Part shown: positions 13,908 through 15,456 of the stretch, one piece after another | Numbering within the stretch: position 1 is the stretch's first letter | Layout of the letters: every line of letters begins with the position of its first letter | DNA from: CAZVYJ01 sp964631565 | GTDB taxonomy: Bacteria > Planctomycetota > Phycisphaerae > SM23-33 | Direction of reading: 5' to 3' | Length of the DNA stretch: 15,456 bases | Assembly (NCBI GenBank): GCA_964631565.1 | Contig: CAZVYJ010000062.1 | Span: 1 to 15,456, forward strand | Made by a program: the position numbers and the translations under genes | The notes under the pieces: generated by a model | What the model saw: the letters and a program-made list of their open reading frames with translations, nothing else | What the model was told of the DNA's origin: nothing | Database searches by the model: none

Positions 13908-15032
13908 GTGAGAAAAGAAGTCATCCCGCTTGCTGCACCGGATATCACGCAGGCTGAAATCCAGGCCGTCGTCGATGTATTCGGGACGGACCGGCTTAGC
14001 ATCGGCCCGAGGACCGAAGCGTTCGAGGCCGCAGTTGCAGCCCGCGCGGGCCGAAAGTACGGCATCGCGGTAAACAGCGGCACGAGCGGCCTGCATCTGT
14101 GCGTCCGCTCGCTGGGCATAGGCCCGGGCGACGAAGTCATCACGACGCCCTTTTCGTTCGTCGCCACGACGAACTGCGTGCTGTTCGAAAATGCAACGCC
14201 GGTGTTCGTCGATATCGATCCGGCCAGCTACAACATGGACCCGGCCGCCATCGAGGCCGCCATCACGCCCAGGACAAAGGCCCTGCTGCCGGTCGAGGTG
14301 TTCGGGCATACGGCCCACTTCGACGAATATGAACGCATCGCCCGGAAGCACAACCTAATCCTCATCGAGGACTGCTGCGAGGCGCTGGGCGGCATGCTGA
14401 AGGGCCGGCCCGCCGGCAACTTCGGCGAATGCGGCGTGTTCGCCTTCTACCCCAACAAGCAGATAACCACCGGCGAGGGCGGCCTGATAGTCACCGACGA
14501 CGAAAAACTCCGCGACATGTGCCGCTCGCTCCGCAACCAGGGCCGGGCCACCGACGCATGGCTGTCGCACGCGAGAATGGGCTACAACTACCGCATGAGC
14601 GAGATAAACGCCGCACTCGGCGAGGTGCAGGTGAGCAGGCTGGACGAAATTCTCCAGAAGCGCCGCGACTTCGCCGACATGTACAACGAGGCCCTCGGCG
14701 ATATCGAGGAAATCCACCTGCCGCCGATGGCCGGTCTGAAAGATGCGTCGTGGTTCGTCTATGTCATCCGCCTGGCCGACAAATTCACGCAGGCTGACCG
14801 CGATGCGGTTATCGAATATCTCAAGTCGGTCGGCGTCAGCAGCAGCAACTATTTCGTGCCGATTCACCTGCAGCCGTACATTATGGAAACGCTCGGCACG
14901 AAAGCCGGCGATTTCCCGAAAACCGAGCACATCGCCGCAAGGACAATCGCCCTGCCGTTCGCCGGCCGCTTTACAATGGAAACCGCCACCCGCGTTAAAT
15001 CGGCGTTGAAAGACGCTTTAGCGAAACTTTAG
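13908..15032 (+). CDS. DegT/DnrJ/EryC1/StrS-family PLP-dependent sugar aminotransferase
   Basis: A 374-residue type I fold PLP enzyme that would transaminate a keto sugar nucleotide, most simply the 4-keto-6-deoxy product of the upstream dehydratase. Visible landmarks: PDITQAEIQAVVDV (11-24), AVNSGTSGLHL (54-64, phosphate-binding), TTPFSFVATTN (79-89, with an aromatic to stack on PLP), VFVDID (99-104), IEDCCEALG (153-161, Asp155 to the pyridine nitrogen), and the Schiff-base Lys184 in FYPNKQITTGEGG (180-192), then GYNYRMSEINAALG (225-238). Length is normal. The start is GTG at 13908, 6 bases after AAAGG at 13897-13901. It is 29 bases downstream of the dehydratase and 14 bases upstream of the deacetylase, so the three are very likely one operon. 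PglE/PseC-like function is inferred. Confidence 0.93.
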   Translation: MRKEVIPLAAPDITQAEIQAVVDVFGTDRLSIGPRTEAFEAAVAARAGRKYGIAVNSGTSGLHLCVRSLGIGPGDEVITTPFSFVATTNCVLFENATPVFVDIDPASYNMDPAAIEAAITPRTKALLPVEVFGHTAHFDEYERIARKHNLILIEDCCEALGGMLKGRPAGNFGECGVFAFYPNKQITTGEGGLIVTDDEKLRDMCRSLRNQGRATDAWLSHARMGYNYRMSEINAALGEVQVSRLDEILQKRRDFADMYNEALGDIEEIHLPPMAGLKDASWFVYVIRLADKFTQADRDAVIEYLKSVGVSSSNYFVPIHLQPYIMETLGTKAGDFPKTEHIAARTIALPFAGRFTMETATRVKSALKDALAKL

Positions 15033-15046
15033 CTGCCGGGGCTTAA

Positions 15047-15456
15047 ATGAACATGAATCACGCCATATCAGTCGACGTCGAAGACTGGTACCAGTCGACA
15101 ATCGACGTCGATGCGAACCTCTCCGACCGCTTCCGCGCAAGCACGCAGAAAATCCTCGAAGCGTTCGGAGCAAGGGGCGTGCGCGGGACGTTTTTTATCC
15201 TCGGCCTGGTGGCGGAAAAGACGCCGGATGTCGTTCGCGACATCGCTAGGGCCGGCCACGAAGTGCAAAGCCACGGCTACAGCCACAACGATAACCGCCA
15301 GATGACAAAAGACCAGTTGCGGAAAGATCTCCTGCACGCGAAAAAACTCATCGAAGACATAGCGGGATGCGAAGTCTACGGCTATCGGGCCCCGTGTTTC
15401 ACCATCGTCGAAGAAAACATGTGGGCGCTGGACATACTTGCGGAAACCGGGCACCG
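15047..15456 (+). CDS. Polysaccharide deacetylase of the XrtA/PEP-CTERM-locus type (5' part only)
   Basis: The first 136 residues of a NodB-type carbohydrate esterase; the window ends inside the gene. ISVDVEDWYQ (7-16) is the altered motif 1 (in place of TFDDG) that marks the subfamily found with exosortase and PEP-CTERM loci. GVRGTFFILG (44-53), the metal-binding His pair of SHGYSH (His76 and His80, residues 75-80), and GYRAPCF (112-118) follow in normal order. The known family removes N-acetyl groups from a surface polysaccharide and usually runs to about 280 residues with a DUF3473 C-terminal region that is not visible here. There is no signal peptide at the N-terminus. ATG at 15047 or 15053 could start it. 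It is 14 bases downstream of the aminotransferase and in the same operon. Confidence 0.88.
   Translation, partial: MNMNHAISVDVEDWYQSTIDVDANLSDRFRASTQKILEAFGARGVRGTFFILGLVAEKTPDVVRDIARAGHEVQSHGYSHNDNRQMTKDQLRKDLLHAKKLIEDIAGCEVYGYRAPCFTIVEENMWALDILAETGH

Overview
The window most resembles a chromosome segment of a planctomycete, probably in or near the Phycisphaerae. This is an inference from the sequence: GC is fairly high, the first gene joins a secreted protease to a dockerin-like repeat pair of the 'DLAMLLANFG ... GDFNGDGKVNDSDLNLLLTNYG' style and a C-terminal PEP-CTERM tail, and most of the rest builds surface polysaccharide or glycan. No rRNA, tRNA, CRISPR array, transposase or phage gene was seen.

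Layout. Positions 1-1915 (+) hold a promoter, a PEP-CTERM trypsin-like protease that starts at TTG, and a membrane-anchored thioredoxin-fold protein with no cysteine. Positions 1941-6188 (-) hold, in transcription order, a UbiA/DPPR-synthase-like prenyltransferase, an extended SDR (sugar epimerase/dehydratase type), a WecA/MraY-like polyprenyl-phosphate sugar-1-phosphate transferase, and a DPM1-like GT2. The last two have their own predicted promoter in a 142-bp gap. Diverging from ubiA across 57 bp is a large membrane protein of the DUF2723/GT117 (TMEM260-like) type at 6246-7814 (+). It converges on a secreted, multidomain GH123/DUF4091-like protein at 7822-10509 (-). A secreted TPR protein diverges from that (10609-11703, +). 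After a 156-bp gap with a promoter come a CapD/WbpM/PglF-type nucleotide-sugar dehydratase, a DegT/DnrJ-type aminotransferase, and the 5' part of an XrtA/PEP-CTERM-type polysaccharide deacetylase cut by the window end (11860-15456, +).

How the genes may work together. CapD-type dehydratase plus DegT-type aminotransferase is the classical pair for 4-amino-4,6-dideoxy (bacillosamine-like) nucleotide sugars. The WecA-like enzyme would load a sugar phosphate on a polyprenyl carrier. The GT2 (polyprenyl-phosphate hexose) and the UbiA homologue (polyprenyl-phosphate pentose) would make lipid-linked monosaccharide donors, which GT-C-type membrane transferases such as the GT117 protein are thought to use on the outer face. 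With the PEP-CTERM substrate at one end and the exosortase-associated deacetylase at the other, this looks like part of an exosortase-linked exopolysaccharide and protein-glycosylation locus. No exosortase gene itself lies in the window. The individual families are recognised with good confidence; the joint pathway is inference.
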